Shown here one piece after another: positions 7,311 to 13,439 of a stretch of DNA of 13,439 bases; positions within the stretch are counted from its first letter, which is position 1; every line of letters starts with the position of its first letter. The translations under genes and the position numbers were made by a program. Source of the DNA: Saprospiraceae bacterium. GTDB lineage: Bacteria > Bacteroidota > Bacteroidia > Chitinophagales > Saprospiraceae. Below the pieces are notes generated by a model that worked only from the letters and a program-made list of their open reading frames with translations, was not told the DNA's origin and did no database searches. Where the stretch lies: positions 1-13,439 of the forward strand of contig JADZBJ010000306.1 in NCBI GenBank assembly GCA_020852155.1, written 5' to 3'.

Positions 7311-8438
7311 AAGCAGTTCTTTCCTTGAGGCAACGTAGTCGCGCCAGCGTTCGATGACTTTTTGCATGTCTTCCGGCAATTCGGATTCAAAGCGGAGGTG
7401 TTCGCCGGTTTTGGGGTGTTTGAAGCCCAATACTTTGGCATGTAGCGCCTGACGAGGCAGCATTTTCAGGTTATTCTCAACGAATTGCTTGTACTTGGAA
7501 TGCAGTGTACCCTTCAGGATTTGATTACCCCCGTAGCGCGGGTCGCCAAAAAGAGTATGACCAATGGATTTCATGTGTACCCTGATCTGGTGCGTGCGGC
7601 CGGTTTCCAGTTGGCACTCCACGAGGGCGCAATAATAAAAACGCTCGATCACGCGCCAGTGCGTGACTGCCCATTTGCCTTCATCACCTTCGGGAAACAC
7701 CATAAACAACTTGCGGTCATTCGGATTACGGCCAATATTGCCCCGAATCGTTCCGCTGTCTTTTTCAGGATCGCCCCATACAATAGCCTGATATCGCCGC
7801 TCAATGGTGTGGTGAAAAAACTGGTTGGCCAGGTGCGTCATCGAAAAATCATTCTTGGCCACGACCATCAACCCTGTGGTATCTTTATCAATACGGTGTA
7901 CAATGCCTGCACGACTGGATTCATTGCCTTCCATGACTGGCATTTCCTTCATTTTTTCCTGTAAATGCCAGGCCACTGCATTGACCAGGGTGCCATTCGG
8001 AATACCTACGCCCGGATGCACCGCCAGACCAAATGGCTTGTTGACAACCATGACATCGTCGTCTTCATAGACAATATCCAGGGGAATATCCTGCGGCATG
8101 ATGTCGTACACATCTTCCAGCGATTTGGGCAGGACGATGCTGATAACATTGCCGGGTTTGACTTTGTAATTAGGCTTGACTTCGCGGTCATCTACCCTGA
8201 CTGAGCCAACGCGAATGGCGTTTTGAACCTTGTTGCGCGAACGGTTGGCCAGCCGGTCCATCAGAAATTTATCCAGTCGAATCACGTTCTGTTTGTTGTC
8301 GGCAACGATGCGGTGTTGTTCAAAATATTCTTCTGACGAATTACTGTCATCTGCTTCAGCGCCTTGCTCTGCACTATGCTCCGTCGGATCTGTCTGTGAG
8401 GGAAAATTGCTATCAGTTTCGTTGAGTTCTTGAATCAT
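7308..8438 (-). CDS. rluD: RluA/RluD-family 23S rRNA pseudouridine synthase
   Basis: 376 residues. An acidic, low-complexity N-terminal extension (1-45) precedes an S4 RNA-binding domain (about 53-104: IRLDKFLMDRLANRSRNKVQNAI) and the RluA-type catalytic domain (about 120-345). HRIDKDTTGL places the catalytic aspartate at D184; RTHQIRVH (281-288) and LFGDPRYGG follow. Family members isomerise uridines in rRNA; S4 plus this domain order is that of RluD (helix 69 of 23S rRNA), but RluC-like or other specificity cannot be excluded. Many relatives lack the acidic leader, yet the frame is open and an ATG sits at 8438, 30 bp downstream of a perfect TACCTTTG box. It is divergent from pfkB. Confidence 0.92.
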   Translation of the reverse strand: MIQELNETDSNFPSQTDPTEHSAEQGAEADDSNSSEEYFEQHRIVADNKQNVIRLDKFLMDRLANRSRNKVQNAIRVGSVRVDDREVKPNYKVKPGNVISIVLPKSLEDVYDIMPQDIPLDIVYEDDDVMVVNKPFGLAVHPGVGIPNGTLVNAVAWHLQEKMKEMPVMEGNESSRAGIVHRIDKDTTGLMVVAKNDFSMTHLANQFFHHTIERRYQAIVWGDPEKDSGTIRGNIGRNPNDRKLFMVFPEGDEGKWAVTHWRVIERFYYCALVECQLETGRTHQIRVHMKSIGHTLFGDPRYGGNQILKGTLHSKYKQFVENNLKMLPRQALHAKVLGFKHPKTGEHLRFESELPEDMQKVIERWRDYVASRKELL

Positions 8439-8467
8439 GCTTCAATGAATTATCTATGCGGGGCGCT

Positions 8468-8475
8468 CAAAGGTA
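8468..8475 (-). promoter_or_regulatory. -7 box (TACCTTTG) for the pseudouridine synthase gene
   Basis: A perfect TAnnTTTG on the minus strand 29 bp before the ATG at 8438, giving a leader of roughly 20 nt. No matching TTTG is seen at the -33 distance. Confidence 0.5.
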
Positions 8476-8480
8476 CGTAT

Positions 8481-8511
8481 TTTGGATGGATGGGGGTTTG
8501 GTCTATCTTTA
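8481..8511 (+). promoter_or_regulatory. Candidate pfkB promoter
   Basis: TTTG (8481-8484), a 19-bp spacer and TATCTTTA (8504-8511), one base off TAnnTTTG. The spacing is good. It would give a leader of about 155 nt that contains the inverted heptamer arrays at 8553-8645. Confidence 0.4.
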
Positions 8512-8552
8512 CCCCCTGAAAAAATTCAAATTTATGCCCTCCCTGAACCATT

Positions 8553-8645
8553 TTTCAAATTTCAAATTTCAAATTTCAAATTTCAAATTTCAAATCGTAC
8601 ATTTTTTTAATTTGAAATTTGAAATCTCCCATTTGAAATTTGAAA
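8553..8645. repeat. Inverted heptamer arrays (TTTCAAA)x6 ... (TTTGAAA)x2 ... x2
   Basis: Six perfect TTTCAAA units (8553-8594) are followed by two inverted pairs of TTTGAAA (8611-8624 and 8632-8645). Any two left units can pair with either right pair, for example 8581-8594 with 8611-8624 as a 14-bp stem with a 16-nt loop. Several alternative hairpins are therefore possible. The block lies 29 bp before the pfkB ATG, in its likely leader. Confidence 0.93.
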
Positions 8646-8673
8646 AGTAGATTCATCACCTTGAAGATTGAAC

Positions 8674-9624
8674 ATGAATATAGTTACCCTGACCCTGAAT
8701 CCGGCTTTGGACAAAAGCACCGAAACGGAACAATTGATACCCGAACAAAAATTACGCTGCTCGCCCATGCGCATTGACGCGGGCGGTGGCGGCATTAATG
8801 TTTCCAAAGGTGTCAGCAAACTGGGCGGAAAGAGCATCGCGGTATTTCCGGTAGCCGGGCACAATGGCCAGGTGCTACGCCAATTGGTCGAAGCACAAAA
8901 CATCACCACACAAGTCATTGAACTATCGGGCGAAACGCGCGAGAACATTGCCGTAACTGCCACCCATACCAACCAGCAATTCAGGTTCACGCTGCCGGGC
9001 AATGCGCTTGACCCAAAAGATGCTGACAGGTGCCTGCAACTGATAGAGAACATCAAGCCTCAGTACCTCGTGGCCAGTGGAAGTTTGCCGCCGGGGTTAC
9101 CCGCCGAATATTTCGAGAAAGTAGCGGCATTTGCCAAAACAATCGGCGCGCGGTTTATTCTGGATACTTCGGGTGCCGCCCTGGCCGCAGCAGCAGATGA
9201 AGGCTTGTTTCTGCTCAAGCCCAATATAGGCGAACTGGCGGCGCTGGTGGGCAGCCCCAAACTGGAAATGAATGAAGTGGATGATGCGGCGCTTGAAATC
9301 ATCCGACAAGGCAAATGCGAAGTGGTCGTGGTATCGCTCGGCCCACAGGGCGCTTTGCTGGTCACGCGCGATGGCTTCGAACACGTTCCGGCGCCGATGG
9401 TGGATAAAAAAAGTACCGTTGGCGCAGGCGACAGCATGGTTTCAGGTATGGTTTGGGCACTGGCGCAGGGCATGGATTTCAGGCAAATGGCGCGCTGGGG
9501 TGTCGCTTGCGGGTCAGCAGCGACGATGAACGCAGGAACACAACTTTTCGAGGTCAATGATGTGCGCAACCTGCTGAAGTGGATTAAAATGTATGGAGAG
9601 CGCTATCGGTTTCGCGATTTTTAA
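8674..9624 (+). CDS. pfkB: PfkB-type 6-phosphofructokinase (ribokinase family)
   Basis: 316 residues from the ATG at 8674 (a TTG two codons earlier is an unlikely start). A ribokinase-fold sugar kinase: TLTLNPALDKS near the N-terminus, KLRC and DAGGGGINVSKG (substrate-binding GG region), NxxGxLPPG-like SGSLPPGLP, KPNIGEL, VVSLGPQGALL, and the C-terminal STVGAGDSMVSG with the catalytic Asp at D253. GVACGSAATMNAGT closes the ATP site. The order and spelling of these motifs follow E. coli PfkB closely, which favours fructose-6-phosphate over fructose-1-phosphate or tagatose-6-phosphate, although those relatives (FruK, LacC) share the same core. No fructose PTS genes are nearby, which also argues against FruK. 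It commits carbon to glycolysis. The stop codon lies in a 36-bp palindrome. Confidence 0.88.
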   Translation: MNIVTLTLNPALDKSTETEQLIPEQKLRCSPMRIDAGGGGINVSKGVSKLGGKSIAVFPVAGHNGQVLRQLVEAQNITTQVIELSGETRENIAVTATHTNQQFRFTLPGNALDPKDADRCLQLIENIKPQYLVASGSLPPGLPAEYFEKVAAFAKTIGARFILDTSGAALAAAADEGLFLLKPNIGELAALVGSPKLEMNEVDDAALEIIRQGKCEVVVVSLGPQGALLVTRDGFEHVPAPMVDKKSTVGAGDSMVSGMVWALAQGMDFRQMARWGVACGSAATMNAGTQLFEVNDVRNLLKWIKMYGERYRFRDF

Positions 9625-9655
9625 TTTTTAAATATACGTATATTTAAAAATTAAA
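9620..9655. terminator. 36-bp perfect AT-rich palindrome over the pfkB stop
   Basis: Bases 9620-9655 are a perfect palindrome centred on ACGT, almost wholly A/T, and the pfkB stop (9622-9624) lies in its left arm. As RNA it would fold into a near loopless hairpin ending in AAAUUAAA, without a U-run, so it is an atypical 3' end structure. It could stabilise the 3' end or extrude as a cruciform. The remaining 120 bp up to adk hold only the adk promoter box. Confidence 0.55.
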
Positions 9656-9737
9656 TAACACTAAAAAGACAATGACTTTCATTTCTTTTGTTTTTAAAAA
9701 CGATTTTTTGAATAGCCTGCAAACAAAAATCGCTTGC

Positions 9738-9745
9738 TAACTTTG
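9738..9745 (+). promoter_or_regulatory. adk -7 promoter box (TAACTTTG)
   Basis: A perfect TAnnTTTG 31 bp before the adk ATG. The nearest upstream TTTG (9707-9710) is 27 bp away, longer than usual for the -33 element. Confidence 0.5.
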
Positions 9746-9776
9746 CCGTTTCGCACACGATGTTTCATTCATTCTC

Positions 9777-10352
9777 ATGATAAATCTGATACTTTTCGGC
9801 CCTCCAGGATCGGGCAAGGGCACACAAGCGGCTAAATTAGTTGACCATTTTAATCTGGTTCATATCAGCACCGGCGATTTGTTTCGCTACGAGATGGGCA
9901 ATAATACGCCGCTCGGACTGGAAGCAAAATCCTACATGGCCAAGGGCCAACTCGTACCTGACAGTGTTACCATCGGCATGTTAAAAAACAAGGTGGATCA
10001 ACACCCCGAAGCGCAAGGCTTCATCTTTGACGGTTTCCCGCGCACAATTCCGCAGGCAGAGGCACTTGACCAATTGCTCAACGGCATGAAAGCGCCCATT
10101 ACGGCGCTCGTTAAACTGGATGTCGGCGACGAGGAAATTGTTCAGCGTATTCTCGGCCGTGGCGCAACATCCGGCCGCACTGACGACAACGATGAATCGG
10201 TCATTCGCAAGCGCATTGACGTGTATAAAAGCGAAACCACACCGGTTTATGACTTTTACGACGAACAAGGGAAAAGCCACAGCGTTTCAGGCACGGGTAC
10301 TATCGAGGAAATTTTTGATCGCCTGACGACCCTGATCGAAGGCCTGAGTTAG
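9777..10352 (+). CDS. adk: Adenylate kinase
   Basis: 191 residues. Converts ATP + AMP to 2 ADP, cytoplasmic and essential. P-loop GPPGSGKG at 8-15, AMP-site STGDLFR (31-37) and DGFPRT (85-90), and the LID arginines in LGRGATSGRTDDN (126-138) with IRKRIDVY after it. The LID is the short, zinc-free form (no Cys), so this is a short-type bacterial Adk, as in many Bacteroidota. The ATG at 9777 starts directly with the beta-strand INLILFG, so no residues are missing. It is followed by a division gene and sucD in the same direction. Confidence 0.97.
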   Translation: MINLILFGPPGSGKGTQAAKLVDHFNLVHISTGDLFRYEMGNNTPLGLEAKSYMAKGQLVPDSVTIGMLKNKVDQHPEAQGFIFDGFPRTIPQAEALDQLLNGMKAPITALVKLDVGDEEIVQRILGRGATSGRTDDNDESVIRKRIDVYKSETTPVYDFYDEQGKSHSVSGTGTIEEIFDRLTTLIEGLS

Positions 10353-10361
10353 TCTTGATGT

Positions 10362-10379
10362 GCCGAAAAAACGGCTTTT
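10362..10379 (+). terminator. Weak terminator-like hairpin after adk
   Basis: GCCG (10362-10365), a six-A loop, CGGC (10372-10375) and TTTT. Only four G-C pairs in the stem, so termination would be partial at best. Confidence 0.35.
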
Positions 10380-10445
10380 AATCGTCAGTTTTTTCAGTAC
10401 ACAATAAAATACGCATTTGCAAAGAGGCATTGTTGTCAAACTTGC

Positions 10446-10453
10446 TACTTTTG
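10446..10453 (+). promoter_or_regulatory. -7 box (TACTTTTG) for the DivIC-like gene and probably sucD
   Basis: A perfect TAnnTTTG 19 bp before the ATG at 10473, giving a leader of about 15 nt. No similar box precedes sucD, so the two genes may share this promoter. Confidence 0.5.
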
Positions 10454-10472
10454 GGCGTTCAAAAACCCGAAT

Positions 10473-10790
10473 ATGGCACTTTCGTCCAATCCATGGCAGG
10501 CACTTTGGAGCCGCTTACCGGCGCCGCTTCAAAACAAGTACTACCTGACGCTGGTTGTTTTCTTCTTCATCCTGGTCTTCCTGGATAAACACAGTCTTTG
10601 GACACAGTGGCGACTACACCGCGCACAACAACGACTGGAAGACGATCGTACGTTTTATCAGGAAAAAATCAAGGAAGCACGCGAAGAAGCCGAAGACTTC
10701 GAAGGAACCAAAGAAAAATTCGCCCGCGAACATTACTACATGAAACGCCCCAACGAAGATGTTTTCATTATTCAGGGGGAAAAAGAGTAG
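10473..10790 (+). CDS. DivIC/FtsB-like septum formation initiator
   Basis: 105 residues, bitopic membrane protein. A short cytoplasmic N-terminus (1-22), a transmembrane helix (about 24-38), then a basic-acidic coiled coil (about 43-88) and the family ending KEKFAREHYYMKRPNEDVFII. This size, layout and end motif are those of the DivIC/FtsB family, which bridges FtsL and FtsQ/DivIB in the divisome and helps activate septal wall synthesis. Division between the names FtsB and DivIC cannot be made from sequence alone. It lies 41 bp before sucD; the pairing is probably transcriptional rather than functional. Confidence 0.85.
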   Translation: MALSSNPWQALWSRLPAPLQNKYYLTLVVFFFILVFLDKHSLWTQWRLHRAQQRLEDDRTFYQEKIKEAREEAEDFEGTKEKFAREHYYMKRPNEDVFIIQGEKE

Positions 10791-10831
10791 TCCAACTTAC
10801 AGTCACTAACCAACCATATCATTCCTAACGA

Positions 10832-11710
10832 ATGTCAGTTTTAGTTAATAAACATTCACGCATCATCGTGCAAGGCTTTACCGGCAAGGAAGGCACTTTC
10901 CACGCAGAACAGATGCTGGCCTATGGCACCAACGTTGTCGGCGGCGTAACACCGGGCAAAGGCGGACAAACCCACCTTGACCGCCCGGTATTTAATACCG
11001 TCGAAGATGCCGTTAAAGGCGCTGGCGCCGACACTTCCATCATCTTTGTTCCACCGGCTTTTGCAGCAGATGCTATCATCGAAGCCGCCGCTTCCGGTAT
11101 CAAAGTTATTGTTGCCATCACGGAAGGTATTCCGATTCAGGATATGGTGCGCGCCAAAGCGTATATCTCGAATAAGGATGTTCGCCTCATCGGTCCCAAC
11201 TGCCCGGGTATCATCACGCCCGACGAAGCCAAAGTAGGTATCATGCCCGGTTTCGTGTTCAAACGCGGCCCCATCGGTCTGGTGTCCAAATCAGGCACCC
11301 TGACATACGAAGCAGCCGACCAGGTGGCTAAAGCCGGTCTGGGTATCACCACAGCCATCGGTATCGGCGGCGACCCGATCATCGGCACCACTACCCGCGA
11401 AGCCATCGAACTGTTTATGAACGACCCCGAAACTGAAGCCATCGTAATGATCGGCGAAATCGGTGGCGGACTGGAAGCAGAAGCAGCCCGCTGGATCAGC
11501 GCTAATGGCAATAAAAAACCGGTATTTGGCTTTATCGCCGGCCAAACGGCCCCTAAAGGCCGCAAAATGGGCCACGCAGGCGCTATCGTCGGCGGTGCTG
11601 ACGATACAGCAGCAGCCAAAATGCGCATCATGGCCGAAAACGGTATTCACGTATTAGAATCACCCGCACAAATCGGCGCTACTGTCAAGCGTATTTTTGG
11701 AGGACGGTAA
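10832..11710 (+). CDS. sucD: Succinyl-CoA ligase, alpha subunit
   Basis: 292 residues, full length. With SucC it catalyses the TCA step succinyl-CoA + ADP/GDP + Pi to succinate + CoA + ATP/GTP. The CoA-binding Rossmann domain shows GFTGKEGTFH (15-24) and GPNCPG (121-126). The ligase domain has SKSGTLTYE (152-160), GIGGDPIIGT (177-186) and GEIGGGLEAEAA, and the phosphorylated histidine is H248 in KGRKMGHAGAIVGG. sucC is not adjacent, unlike in many Proteobacteria; separated sucC and sucD are frequent in Bacteroidota. The stop is 4 bp before a simple-repeat array. Confidence 0.97.
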   Translation: MSVLVNKHSRIIVQGFTGKEGTFHAEQMLAYGTNVVGGVTPGKGGQTHLDRPVFNTVEDAVKGAGADTSIIFVPPAFAADAIIEAAASGIKVIVAITEGIPIQDMVRAKAYISNKDVRLIGPNCPGIITPDEAKVGIMPGFVFKRGPIGLVSKSGTLTYEAADQVAKAGLGITTAIGIGGDPIIGTTTREAIELFMNDPETEAIVMIGEIGGGLEAEAARWISANGNKKPVFGFIAGQTAPKGRKMGHAGAIVGGADDTAAAKMRIMAENGIHVLESPAQIGATVKRIFGGR

Positions 11711-11714
11711 GAAG

Positions 11715-11814
11715 GTTGAAAGTTGAAATTGTTGAAAGTTGAAGGGGTTGAAAGTTGTTGAAAGTTGAAGGGGTTGAAAGTTGAAGGTTGTTGAAGGGGT
11801 TGAAAGTTGAAGGG
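11715..11814. repeat. Degenerate GTTGAA array, 12 units of 7-9 bp
   Basis: About 100 bp right after the sucD stop, made of twelve GTTGAA cores followed by A, G, ATT or GGG, with two extra GTT insertions. The commonest higher unit is GTTGAAA-GTTGAAGGG. Mixed unit lengths show it is older or more rearranged than the perfect array at 584. It is non-coding on both strands beyond accidental short frames. Confidence 0.9.
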
Positions 11815-11839
11815 CATTTTCGCCCGCAAATGATGCAAA

Positions 11840-11883
11840 AAATCTGCGTTATCTGCGTTTTAAATCTGCGTTATCTGCGGGAA
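11840..11883. repeat. ATCTGCG repeats, 22-bp unit duplicated
   Basis: ATCTGCG occurs at 11842, 11851, 11864 and 11873, as two 22-bp units that each carry AAATCTGCG-TTATCTGCG. Repeats of this spelling are known to me from spacers of other Bacteroidota, by memory only. Confidence 0.85.
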
Positions 11884-11930
11884 TCTAAATGACGAGGAGG
11901 ATTAAATTTTTACGCGAATTTCAAATACAT

Positions 11931-11970
11931 AAAACCACACCTGTCACACGGACAGGTGTGGTTTTTTATT
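11931..11970. terminator. Strong bidirectional intrinsic terminator
   Basis: Perfect 15-bp arms AAAACCACACCTGTC (11931-11945) and GACAGGTGTGGTTTT (11951-11965) around a 5-nt loop, with T-rich sequence on the right and an A-tract in the left arm. It works in either direction: for sucD on the plus strand and for the glycosyltransferase gene on the minus strand. Confidence 0.95.
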
Positions 11971-12132
11971 AGACTTGTTGCGACGGGGTGCTATTTATGC
12001 GATGCGGTCAAATTTTATTTTATTCGGCGTTAAAATTTTCGTCGAATCGCCCGCATGCGACTGCAAATTTTGCCTTGACTAAAATAAAATTTGCCTCCAC
12101 CTCGCACAAATGCCCCCATCGCAACAAGTCTA
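11970..12132. mobile_element. 163-bp imperfect palindrome, MITE-like element
   Basis: The whole segment is symmetric about base 12051. Ends TAGACTTGTTGCGA (11970-11983) and its exact complement (12119-12132) are followed by GGGG/CCCC (11985-11988 / 12114-12117), an exact 14-bp pair (12009-12022 / 12080-12093) and GTCG/CGAC at the centre. It has no coding capacity. The outermost bases are TA on both sides, which fits a TA target duplication with GACTTGTTGCGA inverted ends, as for MITEs moved by IS630/Tc1-type transposases. It ends 2 bp after the stop of the glycosyltransferase gene, so it may also serve as that gene's 3' hairpin. Mobility is inferred from structure only. Confidence 0.6.
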
Positions 12133-12134
12133 TT

Positions 12135-13310
12135 TCAGGCCACTATCATATCGTCCTGCCGCTTGAGGGTCAGCATGTCGTAAATGATTTTCACCCAAAT
12201 GAGAATACAGGGTACAGCCTTTAAGACAAGCGGCTCGACAAATTCTCTTCTTACATACCTTGGAAAAAGGTCAGTTGGCGACAACGTTGTCAGTACAAAG
12301 GCGCTGATGAAAAGGGCAACATTCAGGGCATTTTTTTCGGCCTTGACAAACCACAGAGCGACGCCGGTCATGGCTATGATAAAGGTCGGCGATTCGGCCT
12401 TGTGGTTAAAAATAATGACCCAAAGCAGGATGGAGCACAACAGCAAGTACCTGAACATATATTCGCGGTAGTTCCTGAAGTTGTAAAATGGCAGGAGGAA
12501 AATAACAATGCCGGAAATGACAATGATTTGCTTGTTGACTTCTACGGAAAACCAGGCCTGTAACCAACCCATCACGGACAAGCCTAAAGAGGCGTCGTGG
12601 TCGTTGGCCAATATGTTCATGAAACTGTGGTAGAGTTTTCCATACTGATCCAGATCAATCAGCAGCAAGGGCGACGCCAACAAAAGCACTGTCCAAAACA
12701 CCGTATAAAGCGCCGATTTCCATTTCTGAGGATAAAACAGAAACAGCGCAAAGGCTACAATGCCAAACAACTTGATGAAAACCGAGAATACGACACAGAA
12801 GGCAGCCCACAAGTGTTTGTTTCGTTCCAGCAACCCAAATGAAAACACGATCAAACCAGCCATCAGGCCATTCGACTGGGAGTTTTGCATACAGGTCATT
12901 AATTCTATCAGGATGATGAGCGAAACCAGCCCTTTTTGATAGTTATCTAATCGCGGCAAATAATACACCGCCGCCAGCAACAGCAAGGCATTCAGGAGAT
13001 TCCACAAACTCAATCCCAACCAGTCAGGAAGCGCATTAAACAGGCCAAAAAATACAGAAAAGGCTGGCGTGTACTTATACAAATCCCAGTGGTCGTCGGG
13101 ATGCAGGACATATAAATCCTGGTTGTTTTTGAGGTGTTCGAAGGATTTTTCGAAGATCGTGTAATTGTTGTACCGATTGTACGGCCGACCGCCTTCATGG
13201 TAGGTCTTGGTACCTGTCAATGACTGCATGCTCGCAATCAGGGCGAACAAGACATATAATGAAGCGATAATAATTTGATTGGAGATGGTAGTTTTAAGCC
13301 ATTCTTTCAT
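12135..13310 (-). CDS. Polytopic membrane glycosyltransferase, GT87 (DUF2029)-like
   Basis: 391 residues with about 9-11 transmembrane helices and no signal peptide. After the first helix comes a periplasmic-type loop (about 30-75) ending in DLYKYTPAFSVFFG (76-89), then SLWNLLNALL (101-110), QNSQSNGLM (142-150) and IKLFG (179-183). These follow the GT87 pattern: an aromatic D-L-Y-x-Y-x-P loop, a W-x-x-x-N helix, a Q-x-N motif and a lysine-led helix. GT87 enzymes (for example mycobacterial PimE) use a polyprenyl-phosphate sugar donor on the outer face of the inner membrane. Acceptor and sugar are unknown here; cell-envelope glycolipid or polysaccharide work is likely. The gene starts 1 bp after the stop of the upstream minus-strand frame, so they look co-transcribed. 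Confidence 0.75.
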   Translation of the reverse strand: MKEWLKTTISNQIIIASLYVLFALIASMQSLTGTKTYHEGGRPYNRYNNYTIFEKSFEHLKNNQDLYVLHPDDHWDLYKYTPAFSVFFGLFNALPDWLGLSLWNLLNALLLLAAVYYLPRLDNYQKGLVSLIILIELMTCMQNSQSNGLMAGLIVFSFGLLERNKHLWAAFCVVFSVFIKLFGIVAFALFLFYPQKWKSALYTVFWTVLLLASPLLLIDLDQYGKLYHSFMNILANDHDASLGLSVMGWLQAWFSVEVNKQIIVISGIVIFLLPFYNFRNYREYMFRYLLLCSILLWVIIFNHKAESPTFIIAMTGVALWFVKAEKNALNVALFISAFVLTTLSPTDLFPRYVRREFVEPLVLKAVPCILIWVKIIYDMLTLKRQDDMIVA

Positions 13311-13311
13311 G

Positions 13312-13439
13312 TCACGCCGTTAAAAAGTCGGTAAGTCGTAGGAGATTTTCAATGGCAAAAATCAAACTTTCTCTTCTTCTGCACAAATCTAATACCCGAA
13401 CACGTTTTACTTCATCACCATACCCGTTGGCAGCACCGA
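13312..13439 (-). CDS. C-terminal tail of an unidentified protein, cut by the window edge
   Basis: On the minus strand one frame stays open from the window edge for 41 residues and stops with TGA at 13314-13312, one base before the ATG of the glycosyltransferase gene. The tail reads GAANGYGDEVKRVRVLDL near its start and ends LLRLTDFLTA. Such 1-bp spacing is typical of an operon and is the main reason to prefer this frame over the two that stop earlier. The tail is basic and probably helical; I do not recognise the family. Confidence 0.5.
   Translation of the reverse strand, partial: GAANGYGDEVKRVRVLDLCRRRESLIFAIENLLRLTDFLTA

Noticed and set aside
8668..8673. TTG start for pfkB at 8668
   Set aside because: ATG at 8674 starts the family-typical N-terminal strand (NIVTLTLNPALD); TTG adds only two residues.
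11715..11883. CRISPR-like array
   Set aside because: Units are 7-9 bp without unique spacers, and no cas genes are present.
13407..13439. Alternative minus-strand tail of 10 residues ending at 13407
   Set aside because: The other frame stays open four times longer and stops 1 bp before the next gene, a better operon fit.

Overview
The window looks like a chromosomal segment from a Bacteroidota bacterium, probably a Saprospirales/Haliscomenobacter-like lineage (the phylum is well supported, the finer placement is a guess). Supporting signs are the lack of usable Shine-Dalgarno sequences, several promoter boxes of the Bacteroidota type TAnnTTTG, the Bacteroidota-style tandem secreted proteins, and spacers filled with simple 7-9 bp repeats. 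GC content is moderate. No rRNA, tRNA, CRISPR array, transposase or phage gene is visible.

Layout. 1-593: C-terminal two thirds of a bile acid:sodium symporter (BASS) family transporter, running into a 10-copy TGATGAA array. 774-1919: two tandem paralogous secreted proteins of unknown function. 2092-2295 (minus): a small one-helix membrane protein, divergent from a B12-binding-type radical SAM enzyme (2471-3871). The 175-bp gap between them holds an 11-bp-period direct repeat and a 14-bp palindrome. 3968-7257: a complete peroxide-defence module, katG (minus) and oxyR (plus), sharing a dyad-rich control region. 7308-8438 (minus): RluA/RluD-family pseudouridine synthase. 8674-9624: PfkB-type phosphofructokinase, preceded by an inverted pair of TTTCAAA/TTTGAAA arrays. 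9777-11710: adenylate kinase, a DivIC/FtsB-like division protein and succinyl-CoA ligase alpha subunit. 11711-12134: a 424-bp non-coding block with a degenerate GTTGAA array, ATCTGCG repeats, a strong bidirectional terminator and a 163-bp palindromic MITE-like element. 12135-13439 (minus): a GT87-like polytopic membrane glycosyltransferase and the tail of another gene 1 bp upstream of it.

How it works together. OxyR carries both redox cysteines (C198, C207) and KatG all catalytic and cross-link residues, so this pair should be a working H2O2 sensor and effector. The main dyad cluster (6272-6304) lies directly upstream of the predicted katG -33 box and across the predicted oxyR promoter, which suggests activation of katG and autorepression of oxyR. 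The other genes are mainly housekeeping (PfkB, Adk, SucD, RluD, DivIC).

The most unusual content is in the spacers: four unrelated simple-repeat arrays with 7-8 bp periods, a 36-bp perfect AT palindrome over the pfkB stop codon, and the 163-bp palindrome with TA ends. I do not see a multi-gene novel defence or biosynthetic system here; the best candidates for undescribed biology are these repeat/hairpin spacers and the tandem secreted paralogs.
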